DNA of 64,000 bases from Paraspadella gotoi (GCA_051294375.1 CM119264.1:26846755-26910754), one strand, 5' to 3'; positions 1-13,163 are shown, numbered from the stretch's first letter. Notes: generated from the sequence alone by a model not told the origin. Numbers and translations are program-made.

Positions 1-29
<29 letters not shown>
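1..29. repeat. (AG)n microsatellite, cut by window edge
   Basis: Perfect AG dinucleotide run that begins at the window edge. It is the first of more than ten (GA)n/(CT)n tracts in the window. Confidence 0.95.
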
Positions 30-32
<3 letters not shown>

Positions 33-1132
33 TAATTTTGCTATATCTTCTTTTTCAAGAATGGAGATTGTAGAAATGAAACCGAGAAGCTTTTGGTGAC
101 TCTCACTCCCCTCTCCTGGCTCTACTCCCTCTCACGTCCTTTCTCTCACACTTACGGCCATCATCTCACTGTCTCGCACTCTTTTTTTTCCGTGCTATCT
201 GTCTCACTCTCTCTCTCTTTCTCTCGCGAAGCCATAATTAGCGTCGGAATGTGTCGCTTTTTTGTGCAGAGTAAATCATTGTAAAGGAAGCGATAAAACC
301 CGGCGCCATGAAGTCCCTTCGCCGCCGACTATGCCGACGACGCCGACGACGCCGCCCCGAGCTCCACCGGCGTCGTTTCCATCCGCAGGTCTTTAGTGCT
401 GGAGATGTTTCGTCCTCACCCTACCCCTTACCCATTTTAAGCTGCGGGGTGCCTTACCTTCTCGAAGGTGCCATTGCGTCCTCTCCAAATTTCAAGCAAA
501 GGCGTTATTTTATTTCATAGACGCGATTTTATATCAATTCAATTCCCGTTTGTTCGTTGCCATTCCACCCAGTGAGCTTTATCGCAATCTCCAATCTAAT
601 CTCTAAGTACGATGCCATTTTCAACTACGAAGCGTCATTCCACATCAAAGGCGCCATCTACACTTCCACCGGCTCTACGCGACCCCCTTTCTGAAAATTC
701 TCGTTTCCCTTCGAACTCTTCCTGGGTTCGTGTCGTAGCCGCGGCGGCGGCGGCGGCGGCGGCGACGCAGCGGTAACGGCAGCGGCGGCGGTGCCCGGGG
801 CGAGAGTTTCTAGGTCGCCATTTCATCCCTGGCGGGACAGAGTTATGACTGGCTCGGGAGCGGAGGTGAGTAAAGCGCCCTACCTCTGCCGTCGTCGCTG
901 GGACTCGAGGCCCGAGAAACAATCTGACAAGTTTCTCACTTTTATGGTTAGATTTTTGTTTATTATAGTTCTTTTTTTACGTTAAACATATAACTTTTCA
1001 CTGTTAGTTTAATTTTTTTTTCTTTTAGAAAATGTAAAATTACTGGTGATTTCTTTTAGAATGTGAGTTCTACGCGTACAGATTGTAAATTTCACGACAT
1101 GTGCTCAGCTAATGGAGAGAGAGAGAGAGAGA
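30..1132. other. Unassigned region with a GC-rich, possibly exonic block
   Basis: No gene is recognised. Positions 300-865 are much more GC-rich than the surroundings, with CGG/CCG runs at 735-800. The block ends with an ATG at 845, seven codons (MTGSGAE) and a strong donor-like GAG|GTGAGT at 865/866. It could be the 5' end of an unseen plus-strand gene, but no downstream exon can be joined to it because N gaps follow. Confidence 0.3.
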
Positions 1133-1304
1133 NNNNNNNNNNNNNNNNNNNNNNNNNNNNNNNNNNNNNNNNNNNNNNNNNNNNNNNNNNNNNNNNNNNN
1201 NNNNNNNNNNNNNNNNNNNNNNNNNNNNNNNNNNNNNNNNNNNNNNNNNNNNNNNNNNNNNNNNNNNNNNNNNNNNNNNNNNNNNNNNNNNNNNNNNNNN
1301 NNNN
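1133..1304. other. Assembly gap (172 N) inside a GA microsatellite
   Basis: N run flanked on both sides by (GA)n, so the gap probably stands for unresolved microsatellite. Further N runs lie at 1550-1759, 2003-2249 and 2914-3231. Nothing recognisable lies in the short stretches between them. Confidence 0.95.
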
Positions 1305-1339
<35 letters not shown>

Positions 1340-2327
1340 AGAGTTGTAAGAAGGCTGTCTGACGTGGGAGGGAGAGTGCGTTTCACTATTCCACGAAAAT
1401 GAGGGAACAGAAGCTAATTTTTCGAACGGGACTTTTTCACTCTCTCTCCATCTCTTTGCTTCGGTCGTGATTGTTCTTTGCGTCTTCCAACTAATTTAGA
1501 GCATCGAGTTAAAATTATAAGCTTATATTTCATACAGTTAGATTTGGGANNNNNNNNNNNNNNNNNNNNNNNNNNNNNNNNNNNNNNNNNNNNNNNNNNN
1601 NNNNNNNNNNNNNNNNNNNNNNNNNNNNNNNNNNNNNNNNNNNNNNNNNNNNNNNNNNNNNNNNNNNNNNNNNNNNNNNNNNNNNNNNNNNNNNNNNNNN
1701 NNNNNNNNNNNNNNNNNNNNNNNNNNNNNNNNNNNNNNNNNNNNNNNNNNNNNNNNNNNGTTAAGCTGCGTAAATTTAAATACTAAAGCTTAGAAGACAA
1801 AAACTAAACTAAACTACTGTAATAAACAGTAATCTCGAAATAAAAATAACCCAAAAACAGCCATACCTAAAAATGATTCAAATAAAATATAAAAACACGT
1901 CTTGAAAAAATAAAGTAATAAGACGCCATGTGACTCACAAAGTGAAGACACTCGCAGTGAAAACTCACTCTCACTCACCGAGTGAAGGAGTGAAAAAAAA
2001 AGNNNNNNNNNNNNNNNNNNNNNNNNNNNNNNNNNNNNNNNNNNNNNNNNNNNNNNNNNNNNNNNNNNNNNNNNNNNNNNNNNNNNNNNNNNNNNNNNNN
2101 NNNNNNNNNNNNNNNNNNNNNNNNNNNNNNNNNNNNNNNNNNNNNNNNNNNNNNNNNNNNNNNNNNNNNNNNNNNNNNNNNNNNNNNNNNNNNNNNNNNN
2201 NNNNNNNNNNNNNNNNNNNNNNNNNNNNNNNNNNNNNNNNNNNNNNNNNAGAGAGAGAGAGAGAGAGAGAGAGAGAGTCTCCGAGATTGTGGAACGTAAT
2301 AGTCTGAGAAAATGGGGGGAGAGGAAA

Positions 2328-2744
2328 GTAAAAAAAAAGTAGCAGAGTGTATCTCGTTGAAACGATTGAGAAATAACGAGAGAAAAGGGAAAGCAAGGAA
2401 TAAGTGAAGGGAGGATAGTAAAGCGGGGGATAGAAACAATAGAAGGATAGAAAAGAACTTTCAGAATCTCAAACAGAGCGACTTAATGGCTGTGGAAGCC
2501 AATAAAAGCTGTTTTCATCGAAAAGAAAATAGCGTCTTCAAATGCTTAGAAACGACATAATTTCCCGAACTAAACCAACTTTTTCTTTCTTTTCATTCCG
2601 CGCCATTTTTTAATGATTTTTTCTTTTTCTTTTTACCCGGGATCCGCCAGGAAGACTAAATGGAAAAACGGAGAGAAAGGGCCCTCCATCCGGACTCTTT
2701 TATGGTCAACTGTAATTGAGTCAACTCCACCCCCTCCACCATAA
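2328..2744. repeat. Direct duplication, copy 1
   Basis: About 0.42 kb that recurs in the same orientation at 5160-5607. Shared landmarks in order are a GAAGGGAGGATAGTAAAGC block, a TTAATGGCTGTGGAAGCC block, CGCGCCATTTT, CCGCCAGGAAGACTAA and TGGTCAACTGTAATTGAGTC. The copies differ by many single-base insertions and deletions, mostly in homopolymers. No coding potential. Confidence 0.9.
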
Positions 2745-3231
2745 AATACCCGACGTAATTGTCCCACTTTTTTTTTTCCATCTTTGAAAAAAAAAAGTAA
2801 GAGGGAGGGTAAGTTCATTGAGATGCCCTTCGCTGCTGGAAGCCCCGTTCATCGTCCTTCTCTTCGCAAACTCTTTCGACATCATTAATGATCCTCCTTT
2901 TCACTGCGTCTCTNNNNNNNNNNNNNNNNNNNNNNNNNNNNNNNNNNNNNNNNNNNNNNNNNNNNNNNNNNNNNNNNNNNNNNNNNNNNNNNNNNNNNNN
3001 NNNNNNNNNNNNNNNNNNNNNNNNNNNNNNNNNNNNNNNNNNNNNNNNNNNNNNNNNNNNNNNNNNNNNNNNNNNNNNNNNNNNNNNNNNNNNNNNNNNN
3101 NNNNNNNNNNNNNNNNNNNNNNNNNNNNNNNNNNNNNNNNNNNNNNNNNNNNNNNNNNNNNNNNNNNNNNNNNNNNNNNNNNNNNNNNNNNNNNNNNNNN
3201 NNNNNNNNNNNNNNNNNNNNNNNNNNNNNNN

Positions 3232-5159
3232 ATGTCATAACGGAGTTCATTCTCGATATTTTCCAACTTCTTCGACGGCGTCTTCTTCTCCATCACCTCG
3301 CATTTCTAAGAAAAGATCATCGCGATTTCAGTTTCCTCTTTTAGGGAAATTTTTTCAATACAAATTTTGGAGAATAGAACTGTATTTTGAAAAAGGAGAA
3401 AGGTAGAAAATTTATGGAGAAATACAACGTAATCAGTTTTAAAATGACTTATTATAAAGTATAAACCGTTTTATACGACTTAAAGTTCACCAACTTAACG
3501 TTTCATAAACATATTAATATTGAAGTTATAGTAAACAAAAGAAATAAAAATGAAAATGCTTCCCCTTCTTCCAAACCGCCTGGTTATTCTATCAGGGAGT
3601 GGACGAATTTCAATACGAGTTAAAAAGACAGGGATTAACTGTTCAGGTTTCAACTTGTGTTTGTCACTTGTCAATGGGCACGAGGTGCAACCCTGCCTCC
3701 CGGTGCAAATCAATTTCGTTTGCCGGAGCACGCCGACACTCGCCGGTGCACGCCGACACCCGCCCACCTCTTGGACGCCTTTTGTTCCGCCTTTCGGTCA
3801 TTAAAAGCGAAGTCACAAAGAGAGAACCTCAATCATTATGCTATAAATAGATTATTTCTCTCCCACTCTCTTTTAACTCTCTCTCTCTTTATCTCATTTT
3901 CTCTCTCTTTAACTCTCTCTCTATCTCTCTCTTACTCGTTCGACGGAGTCATAAAAATCGCCTCCGCCAAACCGTTTCGTCTCTCTCTCTCTCTGGCTCT
4001 TTCTGATTCTCTCTCTCTTTTCATTTTACTTCCATAAACACATTCGTAGCGCGATAATAGAAAAAGAAAACGATTATTTTAGGAATGAAAAACAGGGAGG
4101 GAGAGAGAGAGAGAGTAGATTTTGGGAGTTAAAAAAAATGATTAATACACTTATCAGAGTACGTTAGTCCTGTATATTAACCAACCTACATGTTGGACCA
4201 GTACTTAATAGTGTTCGAATATGAACCATTATAAATTATTATATTAAATACTAGTTAAGCTGTGCGGTAACTTTAAGATAATCTTTATAGCTCTCAGAGT
4301 AAGGAAAGACAATAAAACTAAAGGAAAGCTAAACTACGTAAGAGGATTAAAATTCAGTTCTATCCCCACCGATAACTAAAAATAACCAAAAATCTCCATG
4401 CCTCATCATCATTTTTTTAAATGTTCTTACTAGTTGACTTACTTTATCCCCTAAAATTAATGATTTTGCACTATCAAATTAAAAATCATAATAAACATAA
4501 CAGTTCTTGGTAAAATATAAATGTGAATGAAGACGCCCACATGTACTATCCACACCAATAAAAAGGCGTGAAATAGACCACTCGCGCCTGAGTTTGATAT
4601 ATAAATAACATAGTTATTTCCACCCAACAACTCGGAACGTAGCAGAGAGATGGATTAGGAGTGAGAAGAAAAAAAAGGGCGCCGAGGACGGTTAGACATA
4701 CATTGGAGGCGCTCTCTCGAGGAAACTAAGAGCACAAAGGCAAAAATCCGTGTTGGATGGAAAGGGGTCTTGAATTGACGACGAGACCGGGATTCAGTTG
4801 GGTCACAGGGTTCTCTTGCTATATCGTCAATGAGAGAGTTCACGATGTTTCTCGGAGAGAGGAGGTATCTAACTATTGGGAGTAACCCGAGGATAAAGAA
4901 AAGGAGAGAGAGCACAGAGAAGAGGAGAGAGAGAGAGAGACCAGAGCGAAGAGAAGAGAGATAGAAAGAGGAGCCACGAGATAAGAGAGCACCAGAGAGA
5001 GAGAGAGAGAAGTGCAGAGAGAAGAGAGAGAGAGAGAGGACCGAAAAATAAAGACTTGAAATTGAGAGTATAGTTTCTAAATCTGCGAGAGAGCAATTTA
5101 TGAGATATACGTTATTATAAGTCCTGAGAAAAGATTGAGAGTGTTCAGTATGTAGGAAA
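3232..5159. other. Non-coding, pyrimidine- and purine-rich spacer
   Basis: No gene recognised. It contains CT-rich stretches at 3860-4030 and GA-rich stretches at 4890-5045. A short tandem motif at 3722-3770 repeats GCCGGNGCACGCCGACAC twice. Reading frames across the CT/GA tracts give only Ser/Leu or Arg/Glu low-complexity peptides. Confidence 0.6.
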
Positions 5160-5607
5160 GTAAAAAAAAGTTGTAGTGCCAGAGTGTTATAACTTTCTAT
5201 TCTCACGTTTTTTTATATGGGAAAAAAACGATTGAGAAATAACGAAGAAACAGGGAGAAAGCACCACACATTTCAATGCAACTAAATGAAGGGAGGATAG
5301 TAAAGCCCGGGGGATAGGAAACACAATAGAGGATAGAAAGAAACTTTCAGACCTTAATGGCTGTGGAAGCCCAATTAAAAGCCTGTTTTCACGAAAAGAA
5401 AAATAGCGTCTCAAATGCTTAAGAAACGACATAATTTTCCCGAACTAAACAACTTTTCTTCTTTTCATTTACCGCGCCATTTTAATCGATTTTTTCTTTT
5501 TCTTTTTACCGGATTCCGCCAGGAAGACTAATGGAAAAACGCAGAGAGAAAGGCCCTTATCCATCGAGACTCTTTTTTGGTCAACTGTAATTGAGTCAAC
5601 TCCACCC
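5160..5607. repeat. Direct duplication, copy 2
   Basis: Second copy of the segment at 2328-2744, same orientation, with numerous single-base indels relative to copy 1. Error-type differences and nearby N gaps suggest one copy may come from gap filling rather than a real duplication. Confidence 0.9.
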
Positions 5608-8019
5608 CACCTTCTTTTTCCTCTCTCACCATATAAAAATATTTAATGCCGTAAAATGCGACGTATTGGTCGTATTGTTCCATATCAATATCATAATAGG
5701 CTATCTTTCTTCGCCGATTCTTTGAACAAAAAAAAACCTGAACTTTAATGACAGAGTATTTGAGAGGGGAGGGTTAATTAGGTTGTGTCCTGAGCTATGA
5801 GTATCGACTCTCCTACAAGATAATGACATACCCTTCGGCCGTTCTCAGCGTATGGACAGTTGGCCCAGTTCAGATGCGCAGATCTGTACTCAGGTTTGCA
5901 AGCGCATATAAACACATGGCCTATTACGCAACCACATCAATTTAATTCTAAGTCCACTCTCTCCCTCTTAGTTCAAAACTCTTGCGCGTTTATTCTCTCA
6001 CTTCTCTCATCTCTCCTACTCCTCTCCTCTATTCTCTCTCTCTCTCTCTCACCTCTCTCTCTCTTCTCATTCCCCAGAGTATCTCCTCTGTCTTATGTCC
6101 ATCTCCAAATTGAAGTGGATATAATTTCATCTCTATAAGAACTGTTTTAATTTACATCTCTAAAAGTACACACTTTCGTATTCTTATATCCTTCTCCACC
6201 TGGTTTTCTCCCTCTTTCGCCGATAATTATATTTCTTCTTTCTCCCTCCTACCCTCAGAGTTTACACCTAAATCATTAATCCTTAACTGTCTCTTCTTGC
6301 TTCCGTCTCCTTTTCTTTTGATTTGATCCATTGTATCTCCTTATCTCACTCTAGTCCTCTCGCATCCTCCCTCTTTTCCTCGCATCCATCCCTCGCGCTC
6401 CTTCCCCATCGCCCTCTTCCTCCACCCCTTTTGACCATCTCCTCTGCCTGCCAAAACTTTGGACGTCGCCCTCCTCATCATCGACTTCACGATCCTCTTC
6501 TCCTTCTAAGAATGTCAAAACACGCTTGATGTACCAACTTGATGCCAAAGACCAAACTATTGTCGAGATTATCCACTTAATTGTAATAATCACATAACGG
6601 ATACTATCCACTAAGTTTTCCGCGTTCATTACTTAAAACGTTCTAAGCAAACAAAAAAAACCTACAAATACTTCAGACACCCAGAGTAAAAAATTCTCCT
6701 GCGTCCTTCTCTAGCAACACACACGACGAACGAAAAAAATCGCTATGCGCGCAAAAAGAAGCTTAAGCGGCAGTCGGCCGAGGCAGTATACAGGTGTCCA
6801 TTATAAGGAAGCGCTGAGTAAAATAGTGACCCATCATAGCGGGCATGAGAGTTAATTTCACGCTTTGCCGCCCTCATCTGCCTCTAGGACTTCATTCTTC
6901 CATACAACAAAGTGTCTCTCGGGCTAAATGGCTCCAAAACTGGCTATTTTAATGGCAGAAATATCTCTCATAAAAAGGAACCGCAACATAAAATACATGT
7001 AAGCACGATTAAGTATTCGCAAAATAGTTGAGACTCTAAAGTTAGAATTGGTCTGCAGAAGGTATGGAGGCTAAGACAATGGTGCTGCTATGAAATAATT
7101 GAGGAGGTAAGGAGAGGGGAAAAGCTTCTTTTTTTTAAGAAATCAGGGTCGCGAATTATGAGCGTGCCATAGTTCATAACGGAATGCAGTAGGCGCCCGG
7201 CGAACGAATGACGATCAACAAGTTGATTGGCACAGCTTATGCATACCATAAATTCCTAGTTGAAAATCTTTTGACATTTTAAACTGACTTACTATGTATA
7301 TAACCTAGCAAACAAAGAACGAATGAGCTCGGACTTTCTTTGTTTTGGTATTAGTTTTTTTTGACAATTAAAAATTACCTGCTTAGTTTTCTTCTTAAAC
7401 GCTTTTTACAATGTAACAAGTAGAGCAGACTTGTATTACAACTCCATTATTTTTAATGAACCTAAACTAACAAATAGTTCTATTACTATATCTGACAGAC
7501 ACATATAATCCAGTACAGATGAGGCCTGAACTTTACTAGACTAGTTCTACTGTCATTTGTTCTGCATTTGTTAAATAATATTTGAGTCGTATATTCTAGT
7601 TATTTTTAATGCAGAAAATTCTGCTGTAGAAAAGTACATAGAATAGAAAAATAGAAAATAAATGAGACTCTTTTAAGTAAGATTTAGAATCAAGTAAAAT
7701 ACAGTAATAACAGTAATATCTGAACGAGAATTTTTCGCTATGTTATAACTGCTGAAACCCAATGTCCAGTGAAAAAACTTATTTGTAATAGGTCATTTCT
7801 CTCTCTCATACCTAACTTTCGTGATTTTAGCCGATATTCGAACTGTATTCATTGTATAATAATTTTTATGTGACCTGTCCGGCTTTTTCAATAGTGACGT
7901 CCTGAACAATTTTGAAAAATCGTCGCAACCGTATTAAAAGTTGTTTCTTTATTACGAGTCTTTTGGCTTTCCTGTCTTTAACCATTTATGTACGAAGAAA
8001 ATACAAGTTTTTTTTCCTT
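5608..8019. other. Unassigned AT-rich intergenic sequence
   Basis: I see no gene, RNA or structured repeat here apart from short CT runs near 6035-6065. Frames are short and low in complexity. Confidence 0.5.
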
Positions 8020-8752
8020 TTTACAAAATAAAAACCAGACCAAAAAATGTAGAATTAAATAAATTTAAAAAAAAACCCTAAAAAAAATTAAAAAAAAATC
8101 AAGAGAAAGAAGAATGAGAGATAACAGAAATTAAAATTACAAATTTTGTAACTAATAATAAGTAATTAAAAAAAAAAAGAAAGTAAATAAAAGAATTTAT
8201 AAAAAAAAATTTAAAACATTAGATATACAAAGCTTAAATATAATACCAGAAAATAAATAAAAATAAAAACAATCAAAAAAAACTTTGAAATGCATATTAA
8301 GTCATAAAAAATAAATAAAAAAAAAAAAAATAAAATAATAAAAAAAAAAATTAATAATAAAAATTTAAAAAAAAATAAACAAAATTAAAAGGGAATAAAA
8401 AAAAAAAAAAATATATAGAAAAAATACAAAAACGAATAAAGAAAAAAAAATAATAAAGTAACAACCTAAAAAAAATTTAACAAATAAAACAAAAAAAAAA
8501 AAAAGACCTAAAAAAAAAAAAAAAATAAATAACAAAAATATAAAAAAAAATAAAAAATAAAAAAAAAATAAAAAAACAAAAACAAAAGTAAGACAAAAAA
8601 AATAATAAAAAAAACCAATAAAAATTTTAAAAAATTTTAGAATAATAAATAAAATAGAGATCAAAAACATAAAAGAAAAAAAAGCAAATTAAATAAAAAA
8701 AAAAACCCAAAAAGAAAACAATGAGAAAATAAAACAAAAAAAAAAAAAAAAA

Positions 8753-8786
<34 letters not shown>

Positions 8787-9425
8787 CAAAAAAAAATAAT
8801 ACAAAAAATAAAATAAAAAAAAAAATTAAAAAAAAAAAAAGAAAAAAAAATAAAAAAAAAAAAAAAAAAAAAAAAAAAATAAAAAAAAAAAATTAAAACA
8901 TTAAAAATAATTAAAAAATAAAATAAAAAAAAACAAATAAAAAAAAATTTTTAATAAAAATTTTAACAAAAAGAAAAAAAATTAAAAAAACCAAGAGTAA
9001 AAAAAAAAAAAACAAAAAATAAAGAAAAAAAATTACACAAAGAACAACTAAGAAAAAAAACAAAAACGACAAAAACCAAAATATAAACACATAAACAAAA
9101 ACACCAAAAAAAAAAAACAAAATAAAAAATAAAAAAAAAAAAAAAAAAAAAAAATAAAAAAAAAAAAAAAAAAAATTAAAGAGAACAATCACAATTATAA
9201 ATAAATTATAAAGAAAATAATACGAAAAAAAATTATAACTAAAAAAATCTAATATAATAAATCAAGGTACAAAAACATAAAAAAAAAAAAAAAAAAAAAA
9301 TACCAAAAAACAAAAAAAAAAAAAAAAAAAAGAAAAACAATAGAAAAAAAAAAAAAAAAAAGAATAACAAAACAAAAAAATAAAGAAAATGAAATGAAAA
9401 AAAAAATAAAAAAATTACAAAAAAA
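8020..9425. repeat. 1.4 kb A-rich low-complexity tract
   Basis: Almost entirely A with scattered single T and C and very few G on the plus strand. There is no period and no protein-like frame; the minus strand reads only as Phe/Leu/Ile runs. The composition switches abruptly back to normal near 9426. It could be a decayed poly(A) expansion or a low-quality consensus. Confidence 0.85.
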
Positions 9426-9769
9426 CCTTCGATTTCATTACCGTCAATTTCTTTAATAAAATAGCCCTTTCAGGACAAATTAATTAGCAAGTAGAACTCA
9501 TTTCCTCTCCCACCCTTTCTCCCTCGACGGTGCGACATTACCTCGAACATTTGTGGTCCGCAAAGCGTGGAGACTCTAAAACTCTCTACAAATGCAAGTA
9601 AATTAAAATTATTAACGGTCTAAAACAATAAATAATAAAAGCCAAGACTAACGTTGCCGACGACGACGGACAGCATCGAATCCATTAGTAAATCTTGGAA
9701 AAAAAGTAAAAGACCTGTTTAAGCCTACAGATTCCTCCAGTTCAAGTGTTTTGAACCTCGCCAAGTGCT

Positions 9770-10545
9770 TGCTTTCCGGAGCTAGTTTCGCGACTAAGCC
9801 ACCTCCTTGCTTTCTCTCCGAGCACTCTTGAAAAACGCTCGCTCAAGTTCATTCCGTCTTTTCCGTCATACCGATCATATCTCCCCTGCCTCAAAGCTTG
9901 CTTTCCAAAGCTCGGATCCCCTCGACTCAAATCTCCTAGCTTGCCTTTCCCGCGAACTTCGATCGTCCATGCTTGTGCTTTCCCCCCAGAAGATGCCTCG
10001 ATTAGATCCCGTGTCAGAAATCACGGAGGGTCATAAAAAATCCCAAGGCCCTTCCTGGCTTATCGCCGAAAGAGACCACGCCGTTCGATCAGTCATACTA
10101 TGCCTCACTACCGCTTGCATTCTTCTTCCGGGACTGCTCCTTTCCACTGATTCCGAGTGACCTCGTCAGCTTGCCTTTCCCCAAGCTCGATTGCACAAGT
10201 TCCTTTCCGCTTTCCTATAGCAACTTTCGTATACAAACCTTCCATAAAAAATGCAAAAGCCTTCGATCTTCCGTCTAGCCGGACGCGAATAATATCGAAG
10301 AAAGAACGAATCTAATGCTCTAGGAATGAACAACACAGAGGGACGCTTGTGCTTCCCCGAGAACTTTCGTATCGCCAAGCTGTGCCTTTCCGAGCTCCCG
10401 AAGTCGCCCAGATCGCTTTCCGAGCTCGATCACAAGTCTTGGCTTTCTTTCCGAGCTCGGATCGCCTAAGCTTGCTTCCGAGCGTCGATCGCTCAAGAGG
10501 CCCTTTCCCGAGCTTGTTTCCCTGAACGCAAGACACTTTTTTACG
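9770..10545. repeat. Degenerate minisatellite, unit about 35-45 bp
   Basis: Repeated core close to AGCTTGCTTTCCGAGCTCG followed by a GATCGC-like segment, recurring many times with divergence (clear units near 9890, 9935, 10170, 10395 and 10465). The tract is GC-richer than its flanks. Apparent reading frames across it are by-products of the repeat. Confidence 0.7.
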
Positions 10546-12489
10546 TAACGGAGGAAGACGTAAGACTTCAAGCTTCTAACAGGTTACAATGACGCGGAAA
10601 TTCAATCAAGATGACCAGTAGCATGCAAACATTATTCAGATTCAAGACATTCAGAATGCAGAAACATGGAAAAAACGAAACAAGTTTGTTTTTTTTTTTT
10701 TTCAAAACCAGGCCGTCGATCGCTGCGGGAACGGCGAAGGTCGTGTTTCGCGTTGTTGTTCTGTCCTTGTTTCGTAGTGTTGGTTTTTTTTTTTTTGAGT
10801 GGGCACAGATAAATTCGTCGTCGTCAGTCGCGCGCGGTCGTCATATCTTATTGGAACGTAGAGATTTTGCGAATGGCACCTATTGGAGAGTAAATTCTGG
10901 ATAACCTTGGACCGAGAAAGGTTCCGGGGATGAGTGACGGAAATATCGATTGCTACAGTTAATACTAGAGAGTAATTGAGGGCAGGAGGCGAAAGAGGAA
11001 GAGAGGATGAGAAGAGAGAGCGAGAGAAGAGGAGAGAGGAGAGAGAGATAGAGAGAAAGAAGGAGGGTGTAGGGAGAAGAAAGAAAAAAGGAGAAAATGA
11101 CAGAAGAGATAAAAAAAAAAAACAAGANNNNNNNNNNNNNNNNNNNNNNNNNAAAAACAGACAAAAAACTAAAAAAGAAAGCAAGATAAACAGACAGACA
11201 GGGCGACAGACAGACAAAAGGAGAATGTGAAATTGTGAAAATCAGTGGGCGAGTGTGAGAAGGATCGGAAGTGATCGAGCGAAAGAAGTGAGTGGAAACG
11301 CGAAAGATTAAATCGAGGAAAAAAAGAAGTTATGATGCCGACTCACTCGATCCCGGCGCTCGATCCCGGGACGCGAGTCCATGGCGCGATTTCGTTTTCG
11401 GCGTGCCGATCGTTCAACTCAAGGCAACGCCCACTTCCGCCGTCGACTCTGCCACGATTTTTTTGCCCGTACGACGCGTACGTGCATCAATATGAATTTT
11501 ATTCATACGTTCCTGTCTTCTTTCCTTTTTTTCTCTCTTACTGTCCGTACTATGTACTGTCTATTCGTTCTAACTCTAATTTCCACAATCTGTCTGTCAG
11601 TCAATATGTCTGCCTTTTTTTATGTCTGTCTTTGTCTATCCAGTTTTTTGTTTTTTCTACTAGTCTTTCGGCCTATCTCTCTCTCTCTCTCTCTCTCATC
11701 TCCCTCTCCTCTCTCTCTTTTCTCTCTCTCTCTCTTCTCTTTTTTTCTCTCTCTCTCTCATCTCTTCTCTTCTCTCTCTCTCTCTCCTCTCTCTCTTTTC
11801 TCCCGATTCCGCGGGACGTACATCATTAGGCGCCAAGCCCGAGTCAAGATATAAGTAGTCTTTTGCGACTCATTCCGTCCGAAGTTTATGAGGAACCGAA
11901 AGGAGGGAAAGAGGAGGCGGTTCTTACTTTTCTTTTTTCTCACTTTTCTTTTTTCTTTCTTTTCTTTTTCTTTTCTTGTTCAACTCCGAATTTCGCCTTC
12001 TTTTTTTTCAAGGGAGGGCGAAACATTTTTCAACAAGAAAAAAAATAAAGAGTCAAACTCCGGAGGTTTTTTCTTTTCTTTTAGGCTTAGTATAGAAAAG
12101 TAATAGCGAAGCTCGGCAATAGTTTACATCGAGCCGACTGGCGTTTTTAGTTGGTTGAATCTTCGTGAAATTGCGCGGCTCGAGTACGAATAGAAACCCT
12201 TTTATATTTGGGTTATAGAAGTAGAATTTCTACTGATTATTGTTTTCCATAGGATTATTGATATTTCTACCGTATTTTTTAAAGAAATTAAGATCTCAAT
12301 GACTTAAAAAAAAGAATTGATAAAAGAAAGAAAAGTCGATTTTTTTTCAGCGTTGAACAAATATAATTTTAATTTGGAATTTTGATTTGATTCGATATGT
12401 TGTTTTAATAAAATTAGGTGTAGTCTTTCAGTATATCAACCAATTCTTTCGCTCGCGTTCGTTTTATCACCTCGTTTTCTCCTCTTTAT
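10546..12489. other. Unassigned region with GA/CT tracts and a 25-N gap
   Basis: Contains a purine-rich tract at 10976-11127, a 25-N gap at 11128-11152, a CACTCGATCCCGGCGCTCG-type GC-rich patch at 11340-11470, and a CT-rich tract at 11670-11805. No exon could be supported. Confidence 0.5.
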
Positions 12490-12846
12490 TTGCACTTTCT
12501 ACCCCTTTTCTCTCCTTTTTCTCTCCCCTTTCTCTCCCTTTTCTCTTCTCTTTTCTCAATTTTCTCTCCTTTTTTCTCCCCTTTTCTCTCCTTTTCATCC
12601 TTTTTCTCTCCCCTTTCTTCCCTGTTTCTCTTCTCTTTCTCCCCTTTTTCTCCTCTTTTCTCCCCTTCTCTCCTTTTCACTCCTTTTCTCTCCCCTTTCT
12701 CTCCCCTTTTCTTCTCTGTTCTCCCCTTTTCTCTCCTTTTCTTCTCTCCCCTTTCTTCCTTTCTTCTTCTCTCTCCATTTTCTCTCCTTTTTCTCTCCCT
12801 TTCTCTCCTTTATCTTTCCCTTTTCTCTCCTCTTTCTTCCCTTTTT
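12490..12846. repeat. Polypyrimidine tract, imperfect 10-12 bp period
   Basis: Variations of TCTCTCCTTTTC and TTTCTCCCC repeated for about 360 bp, with almost no purines on the plus strand. Such mirror-like homopyrimidine DNA can form triplexes, but that is only an inference here. Confidence 0.85.
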
Positions 12847-13138
12847 CCTTTCAACTTTTTCCACGAAAGTAAAAGCAGCCAACCGCCAGTAATCTGTCAA
12901 ACAACGTTTCACTCTTTCTCGCGTCGTTTCTTTTTCGTCCTTTTTCCGCTCCAGTCTTTCACTTTCTTTCTCGCCATTCTTTTCTTTTTTCTCTCTTTTC
13001 TTTCTCGCCTTTCATTCTTCTTTCTCCTCTTCTTTTCTTTCTCGCCTTTCATTCTTTCTTTTCTCTCTTTTTTTTTTCTTTTTTGTTTCATCACAGTTAA
13101 CGGTGTTTTGGCTTTCCCAAATGCCAATAATCCTCAGG
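12847..13138. repeat. Segment duplicated across a 25-N gap, copy 1
   Basis: Begins TTTCAACTTTTTCCACGAA, runs through GCAGCCAACCGCCAGTAATC and ends with AATGCCAATAATCC just before the gap at 13139-13163. The same sequence is repeated at 13268-13566 with small indels. The duplication abutting a fixed-length gap is typical of two contig ends that really overlap. Confidence 0.9.
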
Positions 13139-13163
13139 NNNNNNNNNNNNNNNNNNNNNNNNN
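13139..13163. other. 25-N assembly gap
   Basis: Exactly 25 N, the same length as the gaps at 11128-11152, 35659-35683 and 44156-44180. A constant size means a placeholder, not a measured gap. Confidence 0.95.
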
